From contig JAYFPZ010000009.1 in the NCBI GenBank assembly GCA_034927445.1, positions 1-64,000 on the forward strand: a stretch of 64,000 nucleotides of DNA, in the 5' to 3' direction. Both the position numbers and the translations under genes were made by a program. This stretch comes from PHAA01 sp034927445. GTDB lineage: Bacteria > Bacillota > Syntrophomonadia > Syntrophomonadales > Syntrophomonadaceae. Below, piece after piece: positions 1-8,298 of this stretch. Positions within the stretch are counted from its first letter, which is position 1. Each line of letters opens with the position of its first letter. The notes under the pieces are model-generated. The model had not been told where the DNA came from. It searched no databases and saw only the letters and a list, made by a program, of their open reading frames with translations.

Positions 1-624
1 AAAGATACAGGTCCGGCAGTCGCAGGCCACGCATACCTGACGGCAGGCATAGCAGCGTATGCAGGCTGACAGGGTGTCCTCCCAGAACTGGTAGCGCTCG
101 TCGGCTGACATCTGTTCAATTTCTTTTACCCGGGCAAAACGATCACCCTGCTGTCGGGGAGTCTGTTCGGGACCCGCCAGCTCGTCATAGATGACCGGAT
201 TGGGCTGGATGCAGTCCAGGCATTTTTTAGCCAGTCCTTCTTCCTGATTCTTGGCAAAACCGCTGGCGTTCCGTGCCGCTGCCAGGGGATCTTTCAGCCC
301 GGGGCAGGGAATCCCCACGATATACAATCGCTCTCTTTTAATCTGCAGGTCTTCCAATAGTCTGACCACCCCGCGGGAATCACAGCCTTTGACCGCTATC
401 CCGATTCGCTCGGAACCATCCCTAAATTTCAGCAGGACATTGGCCACGTTATAGATGCTGTATTCGTTAAACACGATGTTCTTTACGTCGTCTGCATTTC
501 TGGCCACATAGGCTCGGGTTTGAAAGTCCTGCTCTCCTTTTTCCCAGGCCAGGAAAACATCAATCTTGTCTTCTGCAAAAAGCCTGGTCGCAATTGCTTG
601 TAACGTATTGGTTATTTCTTTCAT
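1..624 (-). CDS. FrhB-like iron-sulfur protein of the Hdr/Mvh cluster (3' end cut by window edge)
   Basis: The reading frame starts at ATG 624 (MKEITNTLQAIATRLF) and is still open at base 1, so the C-terminus lies outside the window. The visible ~208 residues resemble the coenzyme-F420 hydrogenase/dehydrogenase beta-subunit (FrhB/FdhB) family often linked to hdrA: a region with VKGCDSRGVVRLLEDLQI, then CLDCIQPNPVIYDE, and a cysteine-rich stretch CIRCYACRQACVACDCRTC typical of 4Fe-4S binding. Its start overlaps the mvhD stop by 4 nt (ATGA), so the two are translationally coupled. By analogy it would pass electrons between a flavin/iron-sulfur partner and the Hdr complex; the physiological donor or acceptor cannot be read from this fragment. 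Confidence 0.7.
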   Translation of the reverse strand, partial: MKEITNTLQAIATRLFAEDKIDVFLAWEKGEQDFQTRAYVARNADDVKNIVFNEYSIYNVANVLLKFRDGSERIGIAVKGCDSRGVVRLLEDLQIKRERLYIVGIPCPGLKDPLAAARNASGFAKNQEEGLAKKCLDCIQPNPVIYDELAGPEQTPRQQGDRFARVKEIEQMSADERYQFWEDTLSACIRCYACRQVCVACDCRTCIF

Positions 625-1055
625 TGCGCATCCCTCAGCTTTCGGTTCGGTCCCAGTTTGGTGATTTGATCCACAAATTTATGCATGACCTCGTTGAACT
701 TTATTCCTTCGGCCCCTGAAATCCAGGAAGTTTGATATCTTTCCGGTTCTACTCCCAGATACTGAATCAGATTTTTCATAATCATTTGGCGCCGGCGGTT
801 GTAGTAATTGCCGGTTCCATAGTGGCAGTCGCCGGGGTGGCAGCCCGACAGCAGTACTCCGTCCGCTCCCCGATTTAAAGCTCTGATAGCCAGCAGGGGA
901 TCCATACGCCCGGAACAAGGTACGCGTATAATGCGTACATCAGCTGGGTACTCCAGGTGGTTCAATCCGGCCAGATCGGCAGCGGCATAGGTGCACCAAT
1001 TACATGCGATTACAATTATCTTTGGTTTCCAGCCTGTTTCCACATCTATAGACAT
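621..1055 (-). CDS. mvhD: MvhD/FrhD-type hydrogenase iron-sulfur (delta) subunit
   Basis: The 144-residue protein matches the methyl-viologen-reducing hydrogenase delta subunit family, the [2Fe-2S] electron-transfer protein that docks on HdrA. Conserved cysteines are visible: C18 and C21 in IACNWCTYAAADLAG, C47 in VPCSGRMDP, and C72/C77 in LLSGCHPGDCHYGTGN. The length is normal for the stand-alone form. Its start overlaps the end of hdrA by 10 nt and its stop overlaps the following FrhB-like gene, so it sits mid-operon. No hydrogenase large or small subunit is visible here. In this setting MvhD more likely links HdrABC to the FrhB-like partner or to a formate or NADH module beyond the left edge. 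Confidence 0.88.
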   Translation of the reverse strand: MSIDVETGWKPKIIVIACNWCTYAAADLAGLNHLEYPADVRIIRVPCSGRMDPLLAIRALNRGADGVLLSGCHPGDCHYGTGNYYNRRRQMIMKNLIQYLGVEPERYQTSWISGAEGIKFNEVMHKFVDQITKLGPNRKLRDAQ

Positions 1056-3037
1056 AATGTATCCACCTCCGCCACAATTTGATCATGGGTAAAACCTTTC
1101 AAATTTAAGGCCTGAGTCCGGCAGGCCGGTATACAGGCGCCGCATCCCTGACACAGGCTGCTGTTTACCTCCGCTACCTGGCGGGTAAAAGGACCATGGC
1201 CATGTCCGCCCCGTTCGTTGATCTCCTTCAGGAAGATTGCATTATAGGGACAAATCGGCACACACAGGCCGCAGCCGGAGCATTTCGTAATATCTGCTTC
1301 GGTAACCATAGGTTCGGTGGCCAGTTCGGTCTTGGAGAACAGCCCCAGGACTTTTACGGCAGCTCCGCTGGCCTGGGCCACAGTATCCGGAATATCTTTG
1401 GGTCCCTGACAGGTTCCGGCCAAGTATACCCCGGCGGCAAAGGTTTCCACCGGCTGCAGTTTGGGGTGGGCTTCCTGGAACCAGCCGTCTTTGTCCACGG
1501 AAAAGCCAATCTTCTTGGCCAGTTCCGTTGCTCCGGCAGAAGGCACCATGGCTGAAGCCAACACTACCATGTCCGCTTCAACCTCAATCGGCCTGCCCAG
1601 CAGCGTATCCTCAGATTTAAGAATCAGTTTGTCTCCCCGGGGGTAGATTTTGCTGACCCGGCCCCGGATATATTTGGCGCCGGCATTCAAGGCCCGCTGA
1701 TAAAATTCTTCGTAGTTCTTGCCGGCGGTTCGGACGTCCATATAGAAGACGTAGGCTTCGCTGTCATCAATCTTGGTCTTCACCTGGTAGGCGTGCTTGG
1801 CGGTATACATACAGCAGGCCCGTGAGCAGTAGCTCTTGCCTTTGGTGTCATCCCGGGAGCCTACACATTTGATGAAAGCCACGTTTTTGGGTTCGGTTCC
1901 GTCCGACGGACGCAGGATTTTGCCGCCGGTTGGCCCTCCCGCCGATACCAGGCGCTCAAATTCCAAACCGCTGATGACATCGGGGTATTTGCCATAGCCA
2001 TATTCGCCGTAAGCCTCTTTCCAGTCGAACTGGTCATAACCGGTGGCCATGACAATAGCTCCAATTTCAATTTCCTTTTCAACTGCCATGTCCATAAAGT
2101 TAATAGCACTGGTCGGGCATATTTTTTCACAGACACCGCATTTATCTTTAGTAAGTTTCAGACAGTTTTCAGCATCAATATAGGGTTTACCCGGCACCGC
2201 CTGTGCAAACAGCTTGTGAATGGCGGTTCTTTTGCCCATGCCGAAATCAAATTCATCCGGCACCTTTTTGGTGGGGCACTTTTCAATACAGGTCCCGCAG
2301 CCGGTACAGGCATCCCAGTCCACATATTTTGGTTTTTGTTTAACCGTAACTGTAAAGTTGCCAATATAGCCATTGACCTTGACAACTTCGGAATAGGTCA
2401 TCAGTTCAATGTTAGGTTGCTGCGCCGCAGCAACCATCTTGGGGGTGCCTATTCAGGCGGCGCAGTCCATAGTCGGGAAGGTCTTGTCCAACTGCGTCAT
2501 TTTTCCGCCTATGGAAGCCTCTTTTTCTACAATAATTACCTGGTGTCCGCCTTCGGCTATGTCTAAAGCGGCCTGCATGCCAGCAATGCCCCCGCCTATA
2601 ACCATGGCCTTTTTAGTAATGGGAACGGTGGAAATCTGCAACGGTTGGTTCCGCAAGACTTTGGCCACCGCCATCTTAACCAGGGTCTGGGCCTTTTGGG
2701 TGGCCTGATCACGGTCATGGGTAACCCATGAGTCCTGTTCCCGAATATTGACCATTTCCATCATATAGGCATTCATTCCGCCAGCCGCCGTAGCTTTACG
2801 GAATGTCATCTCGTGCATCCGCGGGGAACAGGATGCGACCACAACCTGCTCCAACTTTTGTTCCTCAATGGCATTACGGATAAGTTCCTGGCCGGGATCA
2901 GAACACATATATTTATAATTGGTGGCATAGACAACGCCGGGCAAAGTTTTTGCGTATTCAGCTACCGTGGCGGTATCAACCGTAGCTGCGATGTTGGTCC
3001 CACATTCGCAGACAAATACGCCTACTCTTTTCTTCAT
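1046..3037 (-). CDS. hdrA: HdrA, heterodisulfide reductase-like FAD/iron-sulfur subunit, read through an in-frame UGA (selenocysteine)
   Basis: Two frame-matched pieces (3037-2456 and 2452-1046) form one 663-residue HdrA interrupted only by TGA at 2455-2453. The flanking sequence reads TFPTMDCAA-[UGA]-IGTPKMV. Known HdrA proteins have Cys, or in some methanogens Sec, at this place, so residue 195 is probably selenocysteine. Seen in order: N-terminal CECGTN; FAD-binding VIGGGIAGMQAALDIAEGG at about 142-165; GGKMTQLDKTFP; a ferredoxin site CTGCGTCIEKCP (C244, C247, C250, C254); CGVCEKICP; and two C-terminal 4Fe-4S motifs, CSGCGLCVPICP and CQGCGACIPACR. HdrA is the flavin-based electron-bifurcating subunit. 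Full length and conservation on both sides of the UGA argue against a pseudogene. A perfect hairpin follows the UGA. Neighbours are hdrB upstream and mvhD downstream. Confidence 0.9.
2415..2455 (-). promoter_or_regulatory. Candidate bacterial SECIS element with its UGA
   Basis: On the minus strand the UGA at 2455-2453 is followed after 17 nt by a perfect 9-bp stem, GGTTGCTGC pairing with GCAGCAACC, closed by a GGC triloop (2435-2415). The apical loop is about 26 nt past the UGA, within the window expected for bacterial SECIS hairpins, which lie inside the coding region and recruit SelB. The hairpin codes for the MVAAAQQ stretch, so it is constrained by protein as well. Whether SelB recognises this loop is inferred, not shown. 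Confidence 0.7.
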
Positions 3038-3099
3038 CTACTTCGTCTCCCTCCCTCGTGGATTATAGCCTGGAATATATATAAAATCTTGCATGATTA

Positions 3100-4344
3100 C
3101 TAGTCCTGACATTCACCCTGGCGTTTCAGCTCCGCCTGCACAAAAGCTCCGGCAGCCTTTTGGGCCAGTTGCATATCCTTGGCCATTAAACCAGCCAGTT
3201 TGGCAATCTTCTTGCTGTCCAGAACGGATACCAGTATTCCTGCCTGAGCAGGGTCGGCAACTAATTTGGCGGCCATTTTATCAGGATTCTTGGTAAAAGC
3301 AGCTACAAAACCATCAATTTTCTTTTGATCAACCTCGGCAGCCGGTTTCGCGGCTGTCTTTTCAGGTTCTCCACTGGTTTTGGCTTTCGCGGCAGCCGCG
3401 GCTTCGGCTTTGGCCCGGGCTTTTTCCGCGGCTTCCTGGGCAGCCCTTTCGGCTGCAGCTTTGGCTTCGGCGGCTCTTAGTTTAACTGTCTGCAGGAATT
3501 GACCGGCTTCCACAAAATGTTTCTCCAGACCGACTTGTTTCGGTTCATCTCCGCAAGCAAGGGCCAGCAGCTCAGTTATATAATAAATGGGGAGCTGAAA
3601 TTTTTCGCCAAATTGTTTTTCCACTGCCGCCTGGCGCATATCCAAATTCAACATGCACAGGGGGCAGGCGGTCACCAGGCATTCCGCTCCTGATTCCTTG
3701 GCATCCTTCAACACCCGGTACAGCATGGTCATGCCCACATCAGGCCGGGAGGTCACCAGAGCGGCGCCGCAGCATTCGGTCTTATGCGACCATTCTACCG
3801 GCTCAGCCCCTAAGGCTTGCATAATCTGATCCATGGTCTGCGGGTCTTCCGGGTCGTCAAAACCGGTGTGCTCAACCGGGCGCACCAAGAGACATCCATA
3901 ATAGGAAGCCGCTTTCATGGTCGTGAGCGGACTCTTCACTTTGGCCGCAATCGCCTCAACCCCAATTTTATTAACCAGAACATCCAGTATGGACAGGGTT
4001 TCACTGTTGCCTTGGAGTTCCATGTCTATAACTGCTTCAATCTTCTTTTTCATTTCCGGGTCATGCTGTACGGTGTGTTCGGCATAACGGTGCCGGCTGT
4101 AACAAGCGGCACAGGGGGCAACCATCATGTTTAAACCGCTTTTTTCAGCAATGGCCAGGTTCCTGGCTGGAAGCGCCAGGGACAAGAGTTTATTGGTATT
4201 GTGGCCGGAGGTTGCACCGCAGCAATTCCAGTCTTCCAGCTCCTGCAGCTCAAAGCCCAGAATTTTCGCAGTCCGTTCCATTGACAGCCCGTATTCAATC
4301 CCGCTGCCATCAGACGCGCAACCCGGGTAATAGGCGAATTTCAT
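3100..4344 (-). CDS. hdrB: HdrB, heterodisulfide reductase-like CCG-domain subunit with a long alanine-rich C-terminal extension
   Basis: Residues 1-285 are a canonical HdrB with two CCG domains. The first has C9 (YYPGCASDG), C41-C42 (WNCCGATSG) and C78/C81 (APCAACYSR). The second has C151, C191-C192 (ECCGAALVTSRP) and C227/C230 (ACPLCMLNLD). In methanogens these bind two non-cubane 4Fe-4S clusters that cleave CoM-S-S-CoB; in bacteria the substrate is usually unknown. Residues about 288-414 are extra: an Ala/Lys/Glu-rich, probably helical linker (288-338) and a tail of about 75 residues. Most HdrB proteins end near 290. The start at 4344 overlaps the hdrC stop by 1 nt (TAATG). Confidence 0.9.
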   Translation of the reverse strand: MKFAYYPGCASDGSGIEYGLSMERTAKILGFELQELEDWNCCGATSGHNTNKLLSLALPARNLAIAEKSGLNMMVAPCAACYSRHRYAEHTVQHDPEMKKKIEAVIDMELQGNSETLSILDVLVNKIGVEAIAAKVKSPLTTMKAASYYGCLLVRPVEHTGFDDPEDPQTMDQIMQALGAEPVEWSHKTECCGAALVTSRPDVGMTMLYRVLKDAKESGAECLVTACPLCMLNLDMRQAAVEKQFGEKFQLPIYYITELLALACGDEPKQVGLEKHFVEAGQFLQTVKLRAAEAKAAAERAAQEAAEKARAKAEAAAAAKAKTSGEPEKTAAKPAAEVDQKKIDGFVAAFTKNPDKMAAKLVADPAQAGILVSVLDSKKIAKLAGLMAKDMQLAQKAAGAFVQAELKRQGECQD

Positions 4345-4913
4345 TATTCCTCACCCCCGAACTTCTCAGCCCGTTCGAAAATCTTTTTTACTTCATCCCG
4401 AGCCTTGATCCTTTCAGGCAATACCCCGACTTTTCCACGCTGCATCATGGGCAGGCCCAGTCCCATATCCTTAAAGAACTGTCCGGTGGTTAAATTGTAT
4501 TGAAGCAGCAAACCGGCTTCGTAAGCCCGGCCAAAGTTCTTTATATTCGATAAAAAGGCCTTGTTGAATGCTGCCACCTTTTTATCAGTTTTGCCTCTCT
4601 GTAAAGCTTCCCGCCTCATTGTATCCATCAGCGAGGCAATATCCACCCCCCGGGGGCATCTGCTGGAACAGGTTTCACAAGAAGCGCAGATCCAGATACT
4701 TTTGGAGTTCAACGCTTCTTCGATGAGCCCGAGCTGCAGCATGCGTATCACTTGGCGCGGTGGATAATCCATGGCGAACGCTGCCGGACATCCGGCGGTG
4801 CATTTGCCACATTGATAACACAGGTTAATGCTGGTTCCCGCTTCCTTTTCCAATCTAGATAACAAAGCCGTCCGGCTGGCATTAGCTGGAGACAATTTTA
4901 CAGCATTATCCAA
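4344..4913 (-). CDS. hdrC: HdrC, heterodisulfide reductase-like ferredoxin subunit
   Basis: The 189-residue protein has two 4Fe-4S motifs: C32, C35, C38 and C42 in CYQCGKCTAGCP, and C76, C79, C82 and C86 in CASCETCSSRCP. It carries electrons between HdrA and HdrB. It is the first gene of the minus-strand operon hdrC-hdrB-hdrA-mvhD-frhB-like. The start codon is TTG at 4913, supported by a good Shine-Dalgarno AAGGAG 8 nt upstream. It overlaps hdrB by one base, implying coupled translation. Confidence 0.9.
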   Translation of the reverse strand: MDNAVKLSPANASRTALLSRLEKEAGTSINLCYQCGKCTAGCPAAFAMDYPPRQVIRMLQLGLIEEALNSKSIWICASCETCSSRCPRGVDIASLMDTMRREALQRGKTDKKVAAFNKAFLSNIKNFGRAYEAGLLLQYNLTTGQFFKDMGLGLPMMQRGKVGVLPERIKARDEVKKIFERAEKFGGEE

Positions 4914-5224
4914 ATTTCTCGCTCCTTTCCGATCCTTTTTGCTACAATTATTATAAAAAAAGATACTGTAAATCTAGGTTATTATAACATAATTCGAGCT
5001 TTTAAAATCGATATTCTGTACGATTTTGCCATGTATCAATATATAATCCCGGCAGAATGCATTTTTCAATAATATCTATCAAATAATAGCAATATATGCT
5101 GTTCTTTAGTAAAATCCCATATAAATAAATTCCTAATAAAAACATCCAAGACGACCCTCCAAATTTATCTACGGAGCCGGCTTGGAATAAAATTTTAATT
5201 ATTCTAATGTTTATCAATAACAGT
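4914..5224. promoter_or_regulatory. AT-rich gap upstream of hdrC
   Basis: About 310 nt without a convincing gene. On the minus strand, TATAAT-like -10 hexamers lie at 4955-4950 and 4986-4981, upstream of the hdrC ribosome binding site; no good -35 was found at 17 nt. An 80-codon minus ORF here overlaps the following HAD gene and has no recognisable features, so it is not called. The hdr operon promoter is probably in this interval. Confidence 0.35.
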
Positions 5225-5698
5225 TTAATCGCGCAGGGTCGCAATGATCCGTAGCGGTTTTAGAAGCAGGTCAAGGGCATCAAGGATGTTGGTCACCACC
5301 AGGTCAGCTTTGATCAATGCCTGGGTACAGCAGCCTTCAGGTCCGGCGACCGCAATTGCAAATCCGGCGTTTTCCAAAATGAGGCGGTCATTGTAGCCAT
5401 TACCGATAACTGCGGTCTGTTCAGCGCCTATTTTATTCAAAAAATCCAGTTTATCTGCTCCGCCTCCAGCCCGGCCTACCTTAATAATAGGGATACCCAA
5501 GTCATCAGCAATGGAAGAACCAGAGCCCAAGGTGTCCGAGGTTACAAGATATATTTGTAAAACTGTTTTTAATTCCTGCAGCCTGCTGTTAACGCCCTCT
5601 ATTAAACAGCCGTCAACCGTAAGGGTGCCGTTCAAATCAAGTATCAAACTGCCGAGCACCCTGGCAATATCTCGGCCGGGCAAATATATTTCAACCAT
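5225..5698 (-). CDS. Small HAD-superfamily hydrolase, soluble P-type-ATPase-like domain
   Basis: The 157-residue protein carries HAD motifs: I as ILDLNGTLTVDG with the nucleophile Asp, II as LVTSDT, and III/IV as AVIGNGYNDRLILENAG. It lacks a cap domain and membrane segments. Such stand-alone P-domain-like HAD proteins are common in Clostridia and methanogens, usually annotated as ATPase P, and their substrate is unknown. It is preceded by a good ribosome binding site (AAGGAGG at 5715-5709) and stands alone between hdrC and the following membrane-protein genes. Confidence 0.7.
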   Translation of the reverse strand: MVEIYLPGRDIARVLGSLILDLNGTLTVDGCLIEGVNSRLQELKTVLQIYLVTSDTLGSGSSIADDLGIPIIKVGRAGGGADKLDFLNKIGAEQTAVIGNGYNDRLILENAGFAIAVAGPEGCCTQALIKADLVVTNILDALDLLLKPLRIIATLRD

Positions 5699-5929
5699 TT
5701 CTTCTGCCTCCTTATATAAAAATCATGATAATTTATATGAGCATTTATTTTCTGGTTTTACATATTGTACCTGAATATTAATCTGCATCTTGCACAGAAT
5801 ATAACCAAGAAGCAGGAACGGTTATTTCAATGGAATACTTGGCACAGGTTCAAGTCCTCTAACGAGATAAATCTTAACCTAACACCTAAATTTCCCTAAT
5901 GGAATTACAACCGTTCCTATTTCTACAAA

Positions 5930-5993
5930 GATCCGTTGGCAACACTTGTATCGACGCCGCTTTCGGCATAATGGTGCAATGAGCCAACGGATC
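5930..5993. repeat. 11-bp inverted repeat enclosing 42 nt
   Basis: GATCCGTTGGC at 5930-5940 is exactly repeated in inverse orientation at 5983-5993 (GCCAACGGATC). It begins 3 nt past the stop of the membrane-protein gene at 5996. On the minus strand the stem is followed by TTTG only, so as a terminator it would be weak. It might also be a structured RNA or a mobile remnant. Confidence 0.45.
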
Positions 5994-5995
5994 AA

Positions 5996-6448
5996 TTATT
6001 TGCGGACCTCTTTCTTGATTGCCGGCAGGCAATAATAGACTGCCAGAATTGGGACTATTACAAAAAACAAATAATAATATAAAGGTCTCTCCAAGATGGT
6101 CCAGGCCGGCAGCAGCGATACGAGGGGTAAAATAGGAGTAACCCATAGTTCCAGGATAAATATGAAATAGTAAGCAAAATCAGTCAGCCTGTCCCATCCC
6201 AATATTACCGATAAGGCCAGTATAAAACCGGGCATCTGCCATATAACGGCAACAGCGGCCTGTTTAAGCGGATTGTGAATCCTGCGGCAAGTATAATTTC
6301 CTTCTTCCCATAATACTACCAGGTAAAGGATCGATAACATAATATCCAATCCGGGATAATACATAGCCAGCCATACTGCCAGGATAGCACTTAGATGTAT
6401 CAGGTAGATTCTAAAAATTGATTTAGAAATTGGGACTCCCCTTTTCAT
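5996..6448 (-). CDS. Small integral membrane protein of unknown function
   Basis: The 150-residue protein has about four hydrophobic segments: residues ~10-27, 33-47, 64-88, and paired segments at 93-110 and 122-143. No catalytic motif is seen and the family is not recognised. The start at 6448 lies 26 nt inside the end of the upstream papain-fold gene in another frame, suggesting co-transcription and possibly coupled translation. Upstream of the ATG no strong Shine-Dalgarno is evident, in keeping with coupling. A role with the neighbouring envelope-anchored hydrolase is only inferred. Confidence 0.6.
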   Translation of the reverse strand: MKRGVPISKSIFRIYLIHLSAILAVWLAMYYPGLDIMLSILYLVVLWEEGNYTCRRIHNPLKQAAVAVIWQMPGFILALSVILGWDRLTDFAYYFIFILELWVTPILPLVSLLPAWTILERPLYYYLFFVIVPILAVYYCLPAIKKEVRK

Positions 6449-7073
6449 ACAGTATCTTAATATCCGAGCTTGCTTGTAAACTTTCGGGTGCTATCCACAA
6501 ATCATTAATCTTGTCCAGATTAATGCCCTGGATTCGATAAGCCTCCCAAATTATTTTAGTACAGTTCCAAAACCTTTCACCCTGTTTAAATGCCACCGGA
6601 TAAAACATTTCCCCTTTATGAGCCAGGGCATACGCCACGGCTTTTTCCTTGATTGCCGGGCTGGCTTCCACTCTCAGCAGGCAAAGCCTGGTATACCCCA
6701 GATAATGGCTCAGTTCTTGAACGCTAAGCCCATAATCAACATAGCCTTCAAGAACCTGATTGTTACCCACATACATTCCGGCATGAGAATATCGTCCATA
6801 GGCGCAATTGGTCCATCCCCCCAAGACGATGTCCCCCGGTTCAAGACCGGTAAGAGAGACCTTTTCATTGGATGCCGGGCCGTATCCCGAGCCGATTTCA
6901 CCTTTCATAAAACTGTCCGCATAGGTATAAATGACAGACTGTCTGGATCCGGTGATCAAGTGAAGGTTGTCAGTGATGATCATGATAAACAGCCCTATAA
7001 ATATTAAGGTAAAGATCCAAACCCGCAGGGATGGACCTCTTAAAAAATTCAGTCTGGGTGGTTCTTTTAACAT
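6423..7073 (-). CDS. Membrane-anchored YiiX-like permuted papain-fold cysteine hydrolase
   Basis: Starting at ATG 7073, which has GGAGG about 6 nt upstream, the protein is 216 residues. A TTG further up (7124) would add 17 residues without a signal. Residues ~14-35 form one transmembrane anchor. The exported part begins a NlpC/P60-like circularly permuted fold: GDIVLGGWTNCAYGRYSHAGMY with a candidate His, and WNCTKIIWEAYR with a candidate nucleophile Cys. This is the YaeF/YiiX (peptidase C92) arrangement. Likely an amide or thioester hydrolase acting at the cell surface; substrate unknown. It overlaps the downstream membrane-protein gene. Confidence 0.7.
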   Translation of the reverse strand: MLKEPPRLNFLRGPSLRVWIFTLIFIGLFIMIITDNLHLITGSRQSVIYTYADSFMKGEIGSGYGPASNEKVSLTGLEPGDIVLGGWTNCAYGRYSHAGMYVGNNQVLEGYVDYGLSVQELSHYLGYTRLCLLRVEASPAIKEKAVAYALAHKGEMFYPVAFKQGERFWNCTKIIWEAYRIQGINLDKINDLWIAPESLQASSDIKILYEKGSPNF

Positions 7074-7422
7074 GGAAACCTCCGGATTAACATTTTCGAC
7101 GCAGATATCTTGCGGTGGCAACAAATACTATGGCTAAAACACAGGAAATCAGTCTAAAATTAGTATAGTATATAACATAATGATGAATTATCAAACTCCT
7201 CTTAAGACCCTTCCTCTATCGGTGAGGGGTAAACAGATTTTTTCCTCAGTGGTGGGCTTGTTCCGCGACTGAAGAGGCGTTTGATAAAAACGCTCGCGGC
7301 GCGATGCACACAAAACGCGAAGGGAAGGCGTTGTAGCGCCCGCGTTTTGGTGCGCAATTTGCGCAAGCGCTCATTGAATTAATAAAATCATTATATAACG
7401 TCGGCAGGAGGAGTTCCAGACT
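7074..7422. other. Divergent intergenic region with palindromic repeat
   Basis: About 350 nt between the minus-strand YiiX-like gene and the plus-strand deacetylase gene. It contains several short inverted repeats (GAAGAGGCGTTTGATAAAAACGCTC near 7273 is self-complementary around GCGTTT/AAACGC) and, at 7338-7382, a copy of an element found again upstream of gatC. Promoters for both genes should lie here but no clear -35/-10 pair was assigned. Confidence 0.4.
7338..7382 (+). repeat. Short palindromic repeat, copy 1 (upstream of deacetylase gene)
   Basis: The segment ending in GCGCTCATTGAATTAA with the internal palindrome GCGCAATTTGCGC is closely matched, in the same orientation relative to the downstream gene, at 25825-25782 before gatC. 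The two copies differ at a handful of positions over about 43 bp. Both lie within about 80 nt of a start codon. Confidence 0.6.
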
Positions 7423-8298
7423 ATGAGAAAATGTAAATCTTGTTTATATCTTGTCCTATTGCTATCTATAATTGCTGCTGTTACCGGCTGTCGCTCCAAT
7501 ACTAGCGCTCCTTCGCCTACACCGCCTGCCCAGACGGAGGAACCGGCACAGGAGACTCCTGCGCCAACCACCACCCCGGTGGCCGAAAACCCCGATTCCC
7601 AGCCGCCCGCGGCTGCGGCTAAATCATGGTCATGGTGGTTTACCCGCAATACCCAGCACCAAATACCTGCTGCCAACCAGGATACGGTTCAACTTATTGC
7701 CGAAAACAACGCTTTTTATGTTATTCCCAACAATAATAAAAAGATTTATCTGACCTTTGATGCAGGCTATGAATTAGGCTATACCGCCAAAATCCTTGAT
7801 ATTCTTGAACGCCAGCAGGTTAAAGCCGCCTTTTTTATAACCGGGCAATATATCAAAACCCAGCCTGATTTGGTCAAAAGGATGCAATCATCCGGGCACC
7901 TGGTTTGCAATCATACCTGGAACCATCCTGATCTAGCGACAGTCTCGCAGGAAACTTTCAATCAGGAAATTAAATCATTGGAGCAAAGATTTACTGAATT
8001 GACCGGAGCTCCCATGGATCATTATCTCCGCCCGCCCATGGGCAATTACTCTGAGAATTCACTCAAATGGGCCAATGAGTTGGGATATAAAACAGTATTT
8101 TGGAGTATTGCCTTTATGGACTGGGACCCCAATAAGCAGCCTGGCGCTGAATTTTCCTATAAACATGTGCTGGCTAATATTCATCCGGGAGCGGTTATTC
8201 TGCTGCATGCCATTTCCCAGAGCGATACCGAGGCGTTGGATAGAATTATCAGCGATCTAAGAGCGCAGGGATACGTTTTCAGCACATTCGGCCATTGA
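7423..8298 (+). CDS. Lipoprotein polysaccharide deacetylase, PdaA-like
   Basis: The 291-residue protein has a lipoprotein signal (lipobox-like AAVTGC at ~20-25), then a Pro/Ala/Thr-rich linker to ~residue 60 and a NodB-type deacetylase domain. Catalytic signatures are YLTFDAGYE (PdaA type, where the family has TFDxGYE), the metal-binding NHTWNHPDL, RPPMGNYS and the late HPGAVILLHA. PdaA enzymes de-N-acetylate muramic acid on the way to muramic delta-lactam in spore cortex; the same fold also acts on other glycans. The start is supported by GGAGGAG about 9 nt upstream. It is monocistronic or leads into the following unknown operon after 123 nt. Confidence 0.85.
   Translation: MRKCKSCLYLVLLLSIIAAVTGCRSNTSAPSPTPPAQTEEPAQETPAPTTTPVAENPDSQPPAAAAKSWSWWFTRNTQHQIPAANQDTVQLIAENNAFYVIPNNNKKIYLTFDAGYELGYTAKILDILERQQVKAAFFITGQYIKTQPDLVKRMQSSGHLVCNHTWNHPDLATVSQETFNQEIKSLEQRFTELTGAPMDHYLRPPMGNYSENSLKWANELGYKTVFWSIAFMDWDPNKQPGAEFSYKHVLANIHPGAVILLHAISQSDTEALDRIISDLRAQGYVFSTFGH

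Noticed and set aside
2453..2455. The UGA in hdrA read as a nonsense mutation splitting the gene into two ORFs
   Set aside because: Frame and conservation continue on both sides, the site is the known Cys/Sec position of HdrA, and a SECIS-like stem follows; one selenoprotein gene is the simpler reading.
5002..5244. 80-codon minus ORF between hdrC and the HAD gene
   Set aside because: AT-rich, overlaps the end of the HAD gene, no ribosome binding site and no recognisable domain.
5836..5880. tRNA-like T-arm sequence GGTTCAAGTCC
   Set aside because: No acceptor, D or anticodon stem could be paired around it.
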